64,000 bases of DNA from Bacteroidota bacterium (GCA_029571985.1 JAKQVC010000194.1:1-64000); one strand, 5' to 3'. Positions 36,281 to 47,908 are shown, counted from the stretch's first letter. Numbers and translations are program-made. The notes: generated by a model from the sequence alone, not told the origin.

Positions 36281-37027
36281 ATGTCATTACTAACCAACAC
36301 AACCGTCCTGATCACTGGTGCCTCTCGTGGTATTGGTGAGGCGATGGCTATGCGTTTTGCGGAAGCCGGAGCACATGTTGCCTTTACTTATCTGAGCAGT
36401 GAATCGCGTGCACAGGCACTGGAAGAAAAGTTGCGCGCCATGGGCGTTAAAGCCAAAGGTTATAAAAGTAATGCAGCCGTATTCGCCGAAGCAGAAAAAC
36501 TGGTGAATGATGTAATGGCCGATTTTGGCACGATTGATACACTTGTAAATAATGCCGGTATCACCCGCGATACGCTGATGTTACGTATGTCAGAAGAGGA
36601 TTGGGATGCCGTGTTAGATACTAACCTCAAATCTGTATTTAACCTGACCAAATTTGCTATCAAACCGATGATGAAAGCCCGAAAAGGCAGTATTATCAAT
36701 GTTTCATCTATCGTGGGTATGATCGGTCAGGCCGGACAAGCCAATTATTCAGCGTCGAAGGCTGGTATTATTGGATTCACAAAATCTATCGCTAAAGAAT
36801 TAGGTTCACGCAATATCCGTTGCAATGCGATAGCGCCAGGGTTCATCGAAACAGATATGACCGGCGAGTTATCAGAAGAATTAAAGCAAACCTATTTCAA
36901 ATCTATTCCACTTGGCCGTTTTGGTCAGGGGAAAGAGGTGGCTGATGTGGCAGTTTTTCTGGCTAGCGACATGAGCAGCTATGTAACCGGACAGGTTATT
37001 AGCGTGTGTGGTGCTTTAAATACCTAA
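36281..37027 (+). CDS. fabG: 3-oxoacyl-ACP reductase
   Basis: A 248-residue SDR that reduces 3-oxoacyl-ACP with NADPH in fatty acid elongation. TGASRGIGEAM near residue 12 is the cofactor motif, then NNAGITRDTLMLRM (the FabG hallmark), the catalytic Ser in NVSSIVG, and YSASKAG with the catalytic Tyr and Lys. APGFIETDMT and the final YVTGQVISVCGAL complete the family pattern. The start follows a heptamer array with no visible -7 box, so it may be transcribed from upstream. No other fab genes are adjacent. Confidence 0.93.
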   Translation: MSLLTNTTVLITGASRGIGEAMAMRFAEAGAHVAFTYLSSESRAQALEEKLRAMGVKAKGYKSNAAVFAEAEKLVNDVMADFGTIDTLVNNAGITRDTLMLRMSEEDWDAVLDTNLKSVFNLTKFAIKPMMKARKGSIINVSSIVGMIGQAGQANYSASKAGIIGFTKSIAKELGSRNIRCNAIAPGFIETDMTGELSEELKQTYFKSIPLGRFGQGKEVADVAVFLASDMSSYVTGQVISVCGALNT

Positions 37028-37228
37028 TTGCTATTTTCTTGGGTTTCAGTTTAAACGTTATCGGGTTGCCCATTGTGCAATCTGAAAAACTATGCCTAAA
37101 TGTTACCATCTGTTAACCCGGCATATTTTTTAATTGTTATCTATATCCTAACTGCATGGGCAGTCGTTGTTATGTATATTCGCACTGTGCTTGAACAGGC
37201 ATCTTTTTTGTTCATGCACCGGTAACAT

Positions 37229-39334
37229 ATGCAATTTCAGGTATTTACAGATCAACCGGCGTGGTTTTGGCTACTGTGTGTGGCAGGTGGTGTTGCTTTC
37301 GCAATGGGCATGTATTGGCGCGAACGCAAAGTGCTCAGTTATATCGAAAACAGGTGGTTGCGCAGAGGTATGTTTGCTGCGCGGTGTATAGCTTCTACCC
37401 TATTACTCTTTTTATTACTCGACCCATTTATTAAATCGAGCTCAAACGAAACTGAAAAGCCGGTTGTCGTGATGTTACAGGATAATTCTGCGAGTATCGG
37501 AAACGCCCTGACAGACTCTGTAGCCTATTTAAAACAATGGCGTGATTTACAAACCGCTTTAGGTGATGATTTTGATGTGCGCATGTATCCGTTTGGAGAA
37601 CAATTAGGTGATGAATCTGCAGCACTTAATTTCCAATCGGCAACAACAAATATGTCGCAGGCCATACAGTCTATAAATAATTTATACGAACATGTACATG
37701 TTGCCGGTTTAATTGTTGCGAGTGATGGATTATATAATAGTGGCAGCAATCCTTTATATATAAAAAATGAAGTATCGGCACCCATTTACGCCATCGGTTT
37801 AGGCGATACCACACAAAAAAAAGATGCACGGGTATTACGCGCTCTGCATAATAATATTGTATACCTGAACGATCGCTTTTCGGTGCAGGCTGATATTGAA
37901 GCAATTTTTTGTCAGGGTGTATCGCTGCGCATCAGCTTAACAGAAGTAACAGGAAAATCGAATGCACCATTAGGCTCCGTTACTTTACCTGCAGATGCTG
38001 CACAATATACCGGATCTGCCAGTTGGGAGGTTGTAGCCACCACACCGGGTATGCATCATTATCGCATTTCTATTCAACCGGTTGATGGTGAACATACTAC
38101 TGCCAATAACGTACAGGAATTATATGTTGAAGTATTAGATGCCAGACAAAAAGTATTGATTTTAGCAAACGCACCTCATCCCGATATTCAGGCACTGAGA
38201 CAATCCATTGATGCTAATATGAATTATTCGGTTGATGTGCAATTAGCAAGCACATGGAAAGGGTCTGTAAACGATTACGACCTGGTTATATTACACCAGC
38301 TCCCCTCTCTCGCACATCCGGTTTCTCAGGCATTGCAGGATATTCGAACAAGGCAAATTCCAGCCTGGTTTATTACCGGTGAACAAACGCATTTACCGGC
38401 ATTTAATAAAGCGCAATCGCTGGTTTCCATAAACAGCAACGGGCAATCAGCGAATGAGGTAACCGCATTGGTTGAAACCCAATTTAATGTATTCAGTCTG
38501 GATCTGGAGATGACAAACACCTTACCCAGGCTTCCGGCATTAGCGGCACCTTACGGACAATATTCTGTTTCACCTGCTGCACAGATATTAGCTTTTCAAA
38601 AAATTGGTAATGTGGGCACTAAATCACCTTTATGGGTTGTGAGTGCACCGGGTGGAGAAAAAACCGCTGTATTATGTGCAGAAAATTATTGGCGCTGGAG
38701 ATTATATGATTATGTACTGAATAATAATCATACCGTAACTGACGGCCTCGTGAGCAAAACAATTCAATACCTGGCTGTAAAAAATGATAAAAAACAATTT
38801 CGGGTCAATCAAACGCGTTCCATCTATAACGAAACAGAAAGCATAGTACTAGATGCCGAGCTCTACAACGACAGCTATGAATTAACGAATTCGCCCGATG
38901 CCACGATCACAATAACAGATGAACAAGGCAAAGACTTTCCGTTTCAATTTTCTAAAACACAAAACAGCTACACCCTGCAGGCCGGTTATTTTCCGGCAGG
39001 CAGTTATACTTACAATGCCAGTGCAACGCTAAACGGAAAGCAATTTACGGATGCCGGTGCATTCAGTATTTTGCCTGTGACCTTAGAAACCATCAATACC
39101 ACCGCTAATCACCAATTGCTTAATCAGATGGCGGTTCAAACCGGTGGTACTTTTGTACATCAAAATAATATAGCTCAACTTGAAAATATCATTCGTGAAA
39201 GCACGGCGGCAAAACCCATTATGCGTGAAATCACACGCACCCAGTCGGTTATTCATTTAAAATGGATTTTCGCCATTCTACTCATTTTACTGAGCGCCGA
39301 ATGGTTTGTGCGCAAATTTATGGGTGGCTATTAA
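37229..39334 (+). CDS. Membrane protein with VWA-like domain
   Basis: A 701-residue protein with two N-terminal membrane helices (WFWLLCVAGGVAFAMGMYW, FAARCIASTLLLFLLLDPF) and a third at the C-terminus (WIFAILLILLSAEWFV). The segment VVVMLQDNSASIGNAL has the DxSxS pattern of a von Willebrand A metal site, and the layout recalls BatA-like or other large Bacteroidota membrane proteins in which a periplasmic VWA domain is followed by beta-rich domains. Middle parts (about 300-450) could be a glutamine-amidotransferase-like fold, since LVILHQLPSLAHPVS resembles such regions. I cannot assign a function. A TATATTCG element at 37175-37182 is a possible -7 box. Confidence 0.8.
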   Translation: MQFQVFTDQPAWFWLLCVAGGVAFAMGMYWRERKVLSYIENRWLRRGMFAARCIASTLLLFLLLDPFIKSSSNETEKPVVVMLQDNSASIGNALTDSVAYLKQWRDLQTALGDDFDVRMYPFGEQLGDESAALNFQSATTNMSQAIQSINNLYEHVHVAGLIVASDGLYNSGSNPLYIKNEVSAPIYAIGLGDTTQKKDARVLRALHNNIVYLNDRFSVQADIEAIFCQGVSLRISLTEVTGKSNAPLGSVTLPADAAQYTGSASWEVVATTPGMHHYRISIQPVDGEHTTANNVQELYVEVLDARQKVLILANAPHPDIQALRQSIDANMNYSVDVQLASTWKGSVNDYDLVILHQLPSLAHPVSQALQDIRTRQIPAWFITGEQTHLPAFNKAQSLVSINSNGQSANEVTALVETQFNVFSLDLEMTNTLPRLPALAAPYGQYSVSPAAQILAFQKIGNVGTKSPLWVVSAPGGEKTAVLCAENYWRWRLYDYVLNNNHTVTDGLVSKTIQYLAVKNDKKQFRVNQTRSIYNETESIVLDAELYNDSYELTNSPDATITITDEQGKDFPFQFSKTQNSYTLQAGYFPAGSYTYNASATLNGKQFTDAGAFSILPVTLETINTTANHQLLNQMAVQTGGTFVHQNNIAQLENIIRESTAAKPIMREITRTQSVIHLKWIFAILLILLSAEWFVRKFMGGY

Positions 39335-39434
39335 GTTCCTGAAATCGCGATAGTATGCTCTGCTACCGACCAGATTAGTATACTTTCCACACGGAAGTCC
39401 ATTTTTTAAACGTTATAGGCCGTATGCTTACGGG

Positions 39435-39442
39435 TAACTTTA
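39435..39442 (+). promoter_or_regulatory. -7-like box before ftsB/divIC
   Basis: TAACTTTA (one mismatch from TAnnTTTG) ends 5 bases before the ATG at 39448. An in-frame ATG at 39424 lies upstream of the box and is unlikely to be used. Confidence 0.5.
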
Positions 39443-39447
39443 CATGG

Positions 39448-39771
39448 ATGGGACTTTTTTCCAACTTCAGAACAAGGATGCGGGCTTCGCGAATACCAAC
39501 GCTGTTGCTGAATAAGTATTTAGCCACGTTGTTTGTATTCGGGATTTGGATGACCTTTTTTGATGAAAATAACTTTATCAGACAATACCACCGCATTACT
39601 GAACTCAATTCCGTGCAACGTAAAACAAGTTATTACGTTAAGGAAACTGAAAAAGCAAAAAAACAACTCTACGCCCTCAAAACAAATCAACATGCCCTTG
39701 AGCGCTTCGCTCGTGAAGAATATTTTATGAAGAAGCCGAATGAGGATGTATATATTATTTTGGAGGAATAA
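39448..39771 (+). CDS. FtsB/DivIC-like septum formation protein
   Basis: A 107-residue bitopic membrane protein: a short basic N-terminus, one membrane helix (LLLNKYLATLFVFGIWMTFF) and a coiled coil (YHRITELNSVQRKTSYYVKETEKAKKQLYALK), ending in the conserved HALERFAREEYFMKKPNEDVYIILEE block of the septum-initiator family. Such proteins link early and late divisome components. It lies convergent to eno across a bidirectional terminator; eno and ftsB also neighbour each other in proteobacteria. Its stop codon is the first unit of a heptamer array. Confidence 0.88.
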   Translation: MGLFSNFRTRMRASRIPTLLLNKYLATLFVFGIWMTFFDENNFIRQYHRITELNSVQRKTSYYVKETEKAKKQLYALKTNQHALERFAREEYFMKKPNEDVYIILEE

Positions 39772-39876
39772 GGAATAAGGAATGAGGAATGAGGAATAAG
39801 GGGTGAGTGGTGAGGGGTGAGGGGTGAGTGGTGAGGGGTGAGGGGTGAGTGGTGAGTGGTGAGTGGTGAGTGGTGA
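39765..39876 (+). repeat. Heptamer array, sixteen units
   Basis: Sixteen in-phase 7-base units grade from GGAATAA/GGAATGA (five units) into GGGGTGA/GTGGTGA (eleven units). The first unit contains the ftsB stop codon. The G-rich strand is the plus strand. A frame on the minus strand reads a Ser-Pro-Leu-Thr-Pro-His-Pro repeat only because 7 is not a multiple of 3. Confidence 0.9.
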
Positions 39877-39971
39877 GTTTTTGATGGGACTGATGGGTTG
39901 TGAATTTTTTTTGGGGTGTAGAGGAAGATTATTTTTATTTTGGGCCGAGAGCTTTGACAACTTTTTAAAAT

Positions 39972-40009
39972 AAAAAAAGCCTCAATCGATAATGATTGAG
40001 GCTTTTTTT
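39972..40009. terminator. Bidirectional terminator between ftsB and eno
   Basis: GCCTCAATC (39979-39987) pairs with GATTGAGGC (39994-40002) around GATAAT, with an A-run before and a T-run after. Confidence 0.92.
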
Positions 40010-40025
40010 ATTGTTTTTATTATGC

Positions 40026-42423
<2,398 letters not shown>

Positions 42424-42430
42424 TAAAGCA

Positions 42431-42438
42431 CAAAGATA
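42431..42438 (-). promoter_or_regulatory. -7 box of carA-eno
   Basis: The minus strand reads TATCTTTG, a perfect match, 7 bases before the carA ATG. The leader must be extremely short or absent. Confidence 0.65.
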
Positions 42439-42589
42439 CTTGGTGGAGGCGGCAGTTTCGTACCGAAATGCAGTAAAATCATCGAAAATTAACGGTTTAT
42501 GCACAGTGCAACCTGGTTAATGGCAAAAGGTCGCGGTTCGGGCTGTATGCAATTGACTACACTTGTCGATTAGGGCTGGTATTGGTGCA

Positions 42590-42620
42590 TTGTTTTACCC
42601 GGGTGGTAAAAATATCTTTA
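42590..42620 (+). promoter_or_regulatory. Promoter of the YHYH cargo gene
   Basis: TTG at 42590-42592 and TATCTTTA at 42613-42620 are 20 bases apart; the -7 box has one mismatch. The ATG follows after 22 bases. Confidence 0.55.
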
Positions 42621-42642
42621 AGTCCGGTTCAAAGTATCAAGT

Positions 42643-43866
42643 ATGAAGAAAAGCATTACCCTCATCATGGGCATCGTGTGTACACATGTGTACGCGCAGA
42701 GCCAACTTTCACCGGAAATCACCTCCTGGATAACCACCGGTAACAACAGTGCCAATTTTGACGCACAATTTTCAATTTTAGAACAGGTTCAATATACCGA
42801 CGAACATGTATTTCTGTCGTGTACCGGTATTCCAACCTATGATGTTGGACCATGGGATGATCCAGCCTTAGGCACCAACCAAAATTTTGTGTTCAGCATC
42901 ACCAGAACACCACAACCAGCGGGCAACCCTGAGTCGCTGCAACAAGGTCGCATTGGTGTTTGGAGTAATGGTATTAGCGTGTATTCTCCGATAAACAAGG
43001 CCAGCTATCAATTTAAGGATACCTGGCATTTTGATGAAGTGAGTAAAATAGATGAAGAAACACCATGCGATGGCTGGGTTTACGAAAATGGTGAATATTA
43101 TACTTATAGTACAGCCAGTTGTTTATATGACGCCGCTACTGATAATGCACACGCACCCATAGTTGGCTATGCGTTTGACGGATATCCTATTTACGGTGGT
43201 CTGGGATTTGCCAATGCGGATGGCACCGGTGGTGTTGTGCGCATGCGTTCTTCCTATCAATTAAGAAATATTTCAGAACGCCATACCCTACCCGATGGCT
43301 CCGAATTGCCTGAATCATTATGGGGACCAGATGTAAATAATTATTTTCCATTAGGTCGATTTGTAGAAGATTATGTGTACACAGCCGGCAGCGGCGATTT
43401 AGATGAACACAACGGACGCTTTTGTGTAACACCTGAATATCCTAATGGCACCTACGCTTACTTTGTAACGGTTGATGCAGCATTCAATCCTGCATTTCCT
43501 TACGTAATTGGCGATTCATTTTATGGAAAAGTAACCGATGGTAATATTGGTGAGTTTGCCGGTCACAATCAAATTGATGCGGCTGCAACTACCTATGCTT
43601 CTGTTGGCGTTTCCGGTATTATCGACATTATGTTATATCCAAATCCTGCCACAGATTATTTCCATGTGTATATTTTACCGGGATACGAAAACAATATTGC
43701 TGCCCGACTTATTGACATGAGTGGTAACGTAGTATTCCAGGAATTAAACTGGCAACCCGGTGTTAATTATCCGATTGATGTGCGATCAATGAATAGCGGC
43801 ATGTATATATTGCAATTGGTATCCGGTAATGCATCGGTAACGCATCGTTGTATAGTCCGGAACTGA
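42643..43866 (+). CDS. T9SS cargo protein with YHYH domain
   Basis: A 407-residue exported protein. A signal peptide (ending near VYAQ) precedes a YHYH-type domain: GIPTYDVGPWDDP, FSITRTPQP, WHFDEVSKIDEETPCDGW, and APIVGYAFDGYPIYGG with a later NGRFCVTPEYPNGTYAYFVT block are typical of that family. The function of YHYH proteins is unknown to me. The last 80 residues form a T9SS tail (IMLYPNPATDYFHVYIL, DMSGNVVFQE, SGMYILQLVSG). It is a single-gene unit, diverging from carA. Confidence 0.88.
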   Translation: MKKSITLIMGIVCTHVYAQSQLSPEITSWITTGNNSANFDAQFSILEQVQYTDEHVFLSCTGIPTYDVGPWDDPALGTNQNFVFSITRTPQPAGNPESLQQGRIGVWSNGISVYSPINKASYQFKDTWHFDEVSKIDEETPCDGWVYENGEYYTYSTASCLYDAATDNAHAPIVGYAFDGYPIYGGLGFANADGTGGVVRMRSSYQLRNISERHTLPDGSELPESLWGPDVNNYFPLGRFVEDYVYTAGSGDLDEHNGRFCVTPEYPNGTYAYFVTVDAAFNPAFPYVIGDSFYGKVTDGNIGEFAGHNQIDAAATTYASVGVSGIIDIMLYPNPATDYFHVYILPGYENNIAARLIDMSGNVVFQELNWQPGVNYPIDVRSMNSGMYILQLVSGNASVTHRCIVRN

Positions 43867-44001
43867 TAAACCTTATATGCAAGAATCCCTGTTTTAAGAA
43901 ACAGGCCGATTTATATTAAGTTGCAGGAAATGAAGGGTGATAATAACAACAAAGTGTATTAATATAGACTTAGTCCATACATCCTGACTTGTTTTTGCCT
44001 A

Positions 44002-44065
44002 ATGGCCATAAAGAGCGCGTATTGCTTACTTTGAACAACGCGTTTTTTATGGCCATCGTTTTTTT
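44002..44065 (+). terminator. Long hairpin between convergent genes, probable terminator
   Basis: ATGGCCATAAAGAGCGCGT (44002-44020) pairs along its whole length with ACGCGTTTTTTATGGCCAT (44038-44056), using two G-T pairs, around a 17-base loop. A run of T follows at 44059. A smaller hairpin (CCTGTTT, loop TAAG, AAACAGG) sits at 43888-43905. I see no gene in 43867-44112. Confidence 0.65.
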
Positions 44066-44112
44066 CGGTAAATCCTGTAGCGTATGCCGAATAACGATTG
44101 AGATGTTCAATA

Positions 44113-45198
44113 TTATTTTGCAGGAAATAGCTGTGGCTGAGTTGCCAGTGTTGCGCCATGCTGCTGAATAATCCGCAATACCTGTTGCATCACCTGGTTG
44201 CGCAGGTCAACATATTCATTCCATTTCACATATTCAAAATGCATTTCCACTACCATTTCAATTGAAATGGGGGTGATGGCATACACACCAACATTTACCT
44301 CATCGTTTCGCAAGGGATGTTCCTCACCAAACTTTGTCAGATCTGCACGTATGGCTTCTAATTTCTGAAGGGAAGTTGTTTGATCCAAGGCTAGCATAAA
44401 ATACAATCGGCGGGATGTTCTCCGCGAAAGATTGCTCAGCTTAGCGTTCATGATAGTTTTATTCGGAATCGTGACATAAGATGTATCCATCGTACGGATA
44501 CGTGTGCTGCGAAAACCTACTTTAACAACTGTTCCGCTCATACCATCAAACTCTATTAGATCGCCAATGATAAATGGCTTTTCAGAAAATATGCTGATGC
44601 TGCCGAAAATATTTTGCAACGATTCCTGAGCTGCAAATGCGATGGCAATACCTGCGATACCGGCACCTGCAATAATAGAATAGATATTCACCCCAAAAAC
44701 AACACCCAGGATACTCAGAATAGCAATTGTCCAAACCAGCAATCGCAAAATATCCTTCATAAACACAATCAACTGATCATCCCAAGGATCTTCTGTTTTT
44801 TCGGCGCGATGTTTAAGCACCATTACAAAGAAGTCGGCAATTCTGCTCACCAGCCAGGCAATATTCAGGATGAGCAAAAAACGATAACTGCCTAGCATGA
44901 GTTTAGTAACCAATTCATGTCCCTTTGCCGGCTGGTCGGGAAATGGATAATTTAATGTATGAAAGCCGATATAAATGGTTTGCAATACAATAAAATATTG
45001 CAAAGGCTTGAGTATCATTTTTAAAAACTCCTGATACATCTCTCCAGCCTCCGTTTTCTGCACCATTCTGAATAGGAGCATACTGATTAACCTGGAAATG
45101 TATCTTTTAAAAATGATGACAAATAACAATACCCCCAGTAGCCAGAACCACTGTCGCCATGTATTGTAATAAACTTCCTGATTCAAAAAATCCTGCAT
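44113..45198 (-). CDS. Mechanosensitive channel, MscS family
   Basis: A 361-residue small-conductance mechanosensitive channel protein that releases solutes under membrane tension. Four or five helices precede the pore-lining TM3 (IIAGAGIAGIAIAFAAQESLQNIFGS), followed by the MscS beta domain (IGDLIEFDGMSGTVVKVGFRSTRIRT, YVTIPNKTIMNAKLSNLSR) and a C-terminal alpha/beta part. An in-frame extension to 45303 was rejected because a perfect -7 box (45219-45226) lies 20 bases before the ATG at 45198. It is divergent from the ureohydrolase-fold gene. Confidence 0.92.
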   Translation of the reverse strand: MQDFLNQEVYYNTWRQWFWLLGVLLFVIIFKRYISRLISMLLFRMVQKTEAGEMYQEFLKMILKPLQYFIVLQTIYIGFHTLNYPFPDQPAKGHELVTKLMLGSYRFLLILNIAWLVSRIADFFVMVLKHRAEKTEDPWDDQLIVFMKDILRLLVWTIAILSILGVVFGVNIYSIIAGAGIAGIAIAFAAQESLQNIFGSISIFSEKPFIIGDLIEFDGMSGTVVKVGFRSTRIRTMDTSYVTIPNKTIMNAKLSNLSRRTSRRLYFMLALDQTTSLQKLEAIRADLTKFGEEHPLRNDEVNVGVYAITPISIEMVVEMHFEYVKWNEYVDLRNQVMQQVLRIIQQHGATLATQPQLFPAK

Positions 45199-45218
45199 AG
45201 CCTGTTTACGCTTCTCTG

Positions 45219-45226
45219 CAAAATTA
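45219..45226 (-). promoter_or_regulatory. -7 box of the MscS gene
   Basis: The minus strand reads TAATTTTG, a perfect match, 20 bases before the ATG at 45198. Confidence 0.6.
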
Positions 45227-45322
45227 CATAACATACCGCTATGACTGAATAATTGGACAAATCTACCGTCAGTTGTTTCCAATGAACCGCTGCATTTGGC
45301 CAAATCTGCTCAATTTTAGGGC

Positions 45323-46489
45323 ATGATCACTAAATTGCTGACACCGGTTCGCACAACAGAAGCACTTTCTGAATGGACGATACAATCCTATCATTGGGCC
45401 AAACGCATTCAGGTGTATACAGAACCGGGTAATTTTCCAGAAACCACTGATTGCCTATTGGCTATCATCGGACTTCCGGAGAGCAGAGGCAGTCTTCAAA
45501 ACAGCGGAAGTGATACCGGTGCTGATATCATTCGCAAGCATGTATATCAGTTAGCCGTTAACGAATATCCATTGCAATTAATTGACGCAGGTGATATCAT
45601 ACCCGGAGAAACCCCGGAAGATACCTGGCAACACATAAAAATGGTAATGGAATGGTTTCTGGGTCAGCAAATTTTACCGATACTAATTGGCGGCTCGCAG
45701 GATAATACGATTGGTCAATATCTGGGTTACGAATTTCTGGGGCAGGCTGTAAATCTGACAGTACTGGATGAGCGAATTGACCTGGATGATCCAGAATATT
45801 TGCCGCCGGCACGCACATGGCTGCAACATATTTTTAAACACGAACCCAAATATTTATTTAATTATTCAGCCATTGCGTATCAAACGCATTTCAATGCACA
45901 GGAAGTTTTGCGCGCAATAGATGATTTATTCTTCGACGCTACCAGATTAGGGCGATTAAAAGAGAATATCCAATTTGCAGAACCGGAAGTGCGTGATGCC
46001 GATTTAATGAGCATCGACATATCCTGTATCCGAGCAGCAGATGCACCCGGTATCGCACATGCTACACCAAATGGTTTATCCGGATGGGAAATATGTCAAA
46101 TTATGCGATACGCCGGTATGAGCGATAAAATTACTTCGTTGGGTATATATGAATACAATCCGATGTTTGATAATCAGGAACTAACTGCCAAACTGATTGC
46201 ACAAATGATCTGGTATTTTGTTGATGGTTATTATAATCGAAAAAGTGACTATCCGATTGTTTCTGAAAAGGACTTTACCAAGTACATCGTAAATGTAGCG
46301 GAAAGCGATTATGATTTAACTTTTTGGAAAAGTATGAAAAGCGGCAGATGGTGGGTAGAAGTACCTTTTGTTGTGCAGGAGCGGTTTGAACGACATCAGT
46401 TAGTGCCTTGCTCATATGAAGATTATGAAAATTCTTTGCGCAACGATGTGCCGGAAAAGTGGTTGCGAATTTTCCATAAGTTGAGTTAA
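45323..46489 (+). CDS. Ureohydrolase-fold (arginase/formiminoglutamase-like) protein lacking metal ligands
   Basis: A 388-residue protein of the arginase fold. The order of conserved blocks is kept, but the manganese ligands are changed: GGSQDNT where arginases have GGxHS, VLDERIDLDD where they have DAHxD, and SIDISCIRAADAPG where they have SxDxDxxDP. Only some of the usual Asp residues remain, so ordinary binuclear-metal hydrolysis is unlikely. The extra C-terminal region (about 300-388) is rich in aromatic residues (FWKSMKSGRWWVEVPFV). It may be a binding or scaffold protein. Being adjacent to murF and gldJ is suggestive but proves nothing. Confidence 0.8.
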   Translation: MITKLLTPVRTTEALSEWTIQSYHWAKRIQVYTEPGNFPETTDCLLAIIGLPESRGSLQNSGSDTGADIIRKHVYQLAVNEYPLQLIDAGDIIPGETPEDTWQHIKMVMEWFLGQQILPILIGGSQDNTIGQYLGYEFLGQAVNLTVLDERIDLDDPEYLPPARTWLQHIFKHEPKYLFNYSAIAYQTHFNAQEVLRAIDDLFFDATRLGRLKENIQFAEPEVRDADLMSIDISCIRAADAPGIAHATPNGLSGWEICQIMRYAGMSDKITSLGIYEYNPMFDNQELTAKLIAQMIWYFVDGYYNRKSDYPIVSEKDFTKYIVNVAESDYDLTFWKSMKSGRWWVEVPFVVQERFERHQLVPCSYEDYENSLRNDVPEKWLRIFHKLS

Positions 46490-46562
46490 ATAGCAGAAAT
46501 GTGCTGCACAACATAACACCAGCGCACGTCTGATGACATGCGTGCCAGAGTCAACCCGAATA

Positions 46563-47843
46563 TTATTGAATTATTTTCTCCAGCCGAATACCTCTCGACC
46601 CTTTCAATAAAATGGTTGCGCCGGAAAAATGTTGATCATCAAACCAGGCTTTTACCTGATCACTATTTTCGAACGACAACACATTTGAAACATCAATACT
46701 TTTAAAAATTGGTCCCACAGTTACCACCTGTGCAAAATTACCTGATCGTGCAAGCTCCAGTATTTCCGTATGTTCCTGTTGCGCAAATGCACCCAGCTCC
46801 AGCATATCGCCGATAATGACAATTTTAAGGGATGCCTGGAGTCGCGCGAAATTTTCTAATGCCACCCGCATGCTGCTGGGGTTTGCATTATAGGCATCCA
46901 AAATAAAAGTATTGTTACCTATCTCCCGCCATTCGCTTCTGTTGTTGCCGGGCGTATACTGTTCAATTGCCTCCTGAATATCTGCGTAGGGCACATCAAA
47001 ATATTTTCCTATGCACGCTGCGGCAATAATATTATCCGCATTATAACTACCAACCAGTTGCGAGCGAATGGTAATTTCATCATCAATGGTTACAACCGCT
47101 TTATCCTGATCTGGTACTACTTTGCCAACAATGTAATCGTTCTCGCTGTATCCGTAACTCACCGTATGCGCATATGCTTGTGCAAGTGGTGCTAATTGCG
47201 ATTGATTGCTGTTCCAAAAAATCACTCCTTCCTGATGCATCACATACTGATATAATTCTGATTTTCCTTTCAGCACACCGGCCTCGCCACCAAATCCTTC
47301 CAGATGCGCTTTACCGATATTTGTGATTAACGCAAAATCAGGTTGTGCATAGTTGCAATAGCCTGCAATTTCACCCTGATGATTGGCACCCATTTCGATG
47401 ACAGCAAAAGTGCAATCCTGCTTTATATTCAAAATCGTAAGTGGCACACCAATGTGGTTATTTAAATTACCCTTTGTTGCGTAAGTAATATATTTTTTTG
47501 AAAGAACTGCTGCTATTAATTCTTTGGTAGTTGTTTTACCATTCGACCCGGTAAGTGCGAGTACCGGAAATCCAAATGTATTTCGATAAGCCGCTGCTAA
47601 CTGCTGCATTGTTAATAGCACATCTTCCACTACAATACATGCCTCAGAAATGACATATGATGAATCATCAACCACACAATAGGCAGCACCTTTCGCTAAA
47701 GCTGCAGCAGCAAATTGGCCACCATTTACATGTTCACCGGGCAGGCCAAAAAACATTTCACCGGATTGCACGGTCCGATTATCAATACTGGCTCCTGTGC
47801 AAGTGAGAAATTTTTGGAAGAGGTTTTCGATAAGGTGTTCCAT
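46563..47843 (-). CDS. murF: UDP-MurNAc-tripeptide D-Ala-D-Ala ligase
   Basis: A 426-residue Mur ligase that adds D-Ala-D-Ala to UDP-MurNAc-tripeptide in the cytosol, the last soluble step of peptidoglycan precursor synthesis. Visible are the N-terminal DNRTVQSGEMFFGLPGEHVNG substrate domain, the ATP loop ALTGSNGKTTTKELIAAVL, the ATKGNLNNHIGVPLTIL block specific to MurF, and DAYNANPSSM in the C-terminal part. The ATG at 47843 gives the family start. It follows gldJ on the same strand but a terminator lies between them, so co-transcription would need read-through. Confidence 0.95.
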   Translation of the reverse strand: MEHLIENLFQKFLTCTGASIDNRTVQSGEMFFGLPGEHVNGGQFAAAALAKGAAYCVVDDSSYVISEACIVVEDVLLTMQQLAAAYRNTFGFPVLALTGSNGKTTTKELIAAVLSKKYITYATKGNLNNHIGVPLTILNIKQDCTFAVIEMGANHQGEIAGYCNYAQPDFALITNIGKAHLEGFGGEAGVLKGKSELYQYVMHQEGVIFWNSNQSQLAPLAQAYAHTVSYGYSENDYIVGKVVPDQDKAVVTIDDEITIRSQLVGSYNADNIIAAACIGKYFDVPYADIQEAIEQYTPGNNRSEWREIGNNTFILDAYNANPSSMRVALENFARLQASLKIVIIGDMLELGAFAQQEHTEILELARSGNFAQVVTVGPIFKSIDVSNVLSFENSDQVKAWFDDQHFSGATILLKGSRGIRLEKIIQ

Positions 47844-47852
47844 CGGGTATAA

Positions 47853-47888
47853 AATTAAAAAAGCCCTCCGCAATCACGGAAGGCTTTG
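47853..47888 (-). terminator. Terminator of gldJ
   Basis: On the minus strand AAAGCCTTCCG and CGGAGGGCTTT form an 11-bp stem with one G-T pair around TGATTG, followed by a T-run (47859-47851). It ends gldJ before murF. Confidence 0.85.
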
Positions 47889-47908
47889 ACATTATTTATC
47901 GGCCAACT

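Noticed and set aside
39520-39960. Minus-strand frame with a Pro/Ser/Thr/His heptad peptide
   Set aside because: It simply translates the 7-base array at 39765-39876 and overlaps ftsB.
43959-44171. Short frames on both strands in the 43867-44112 gap
   Set aside because: They run across the long hairpin, have no family match and no promoter box.
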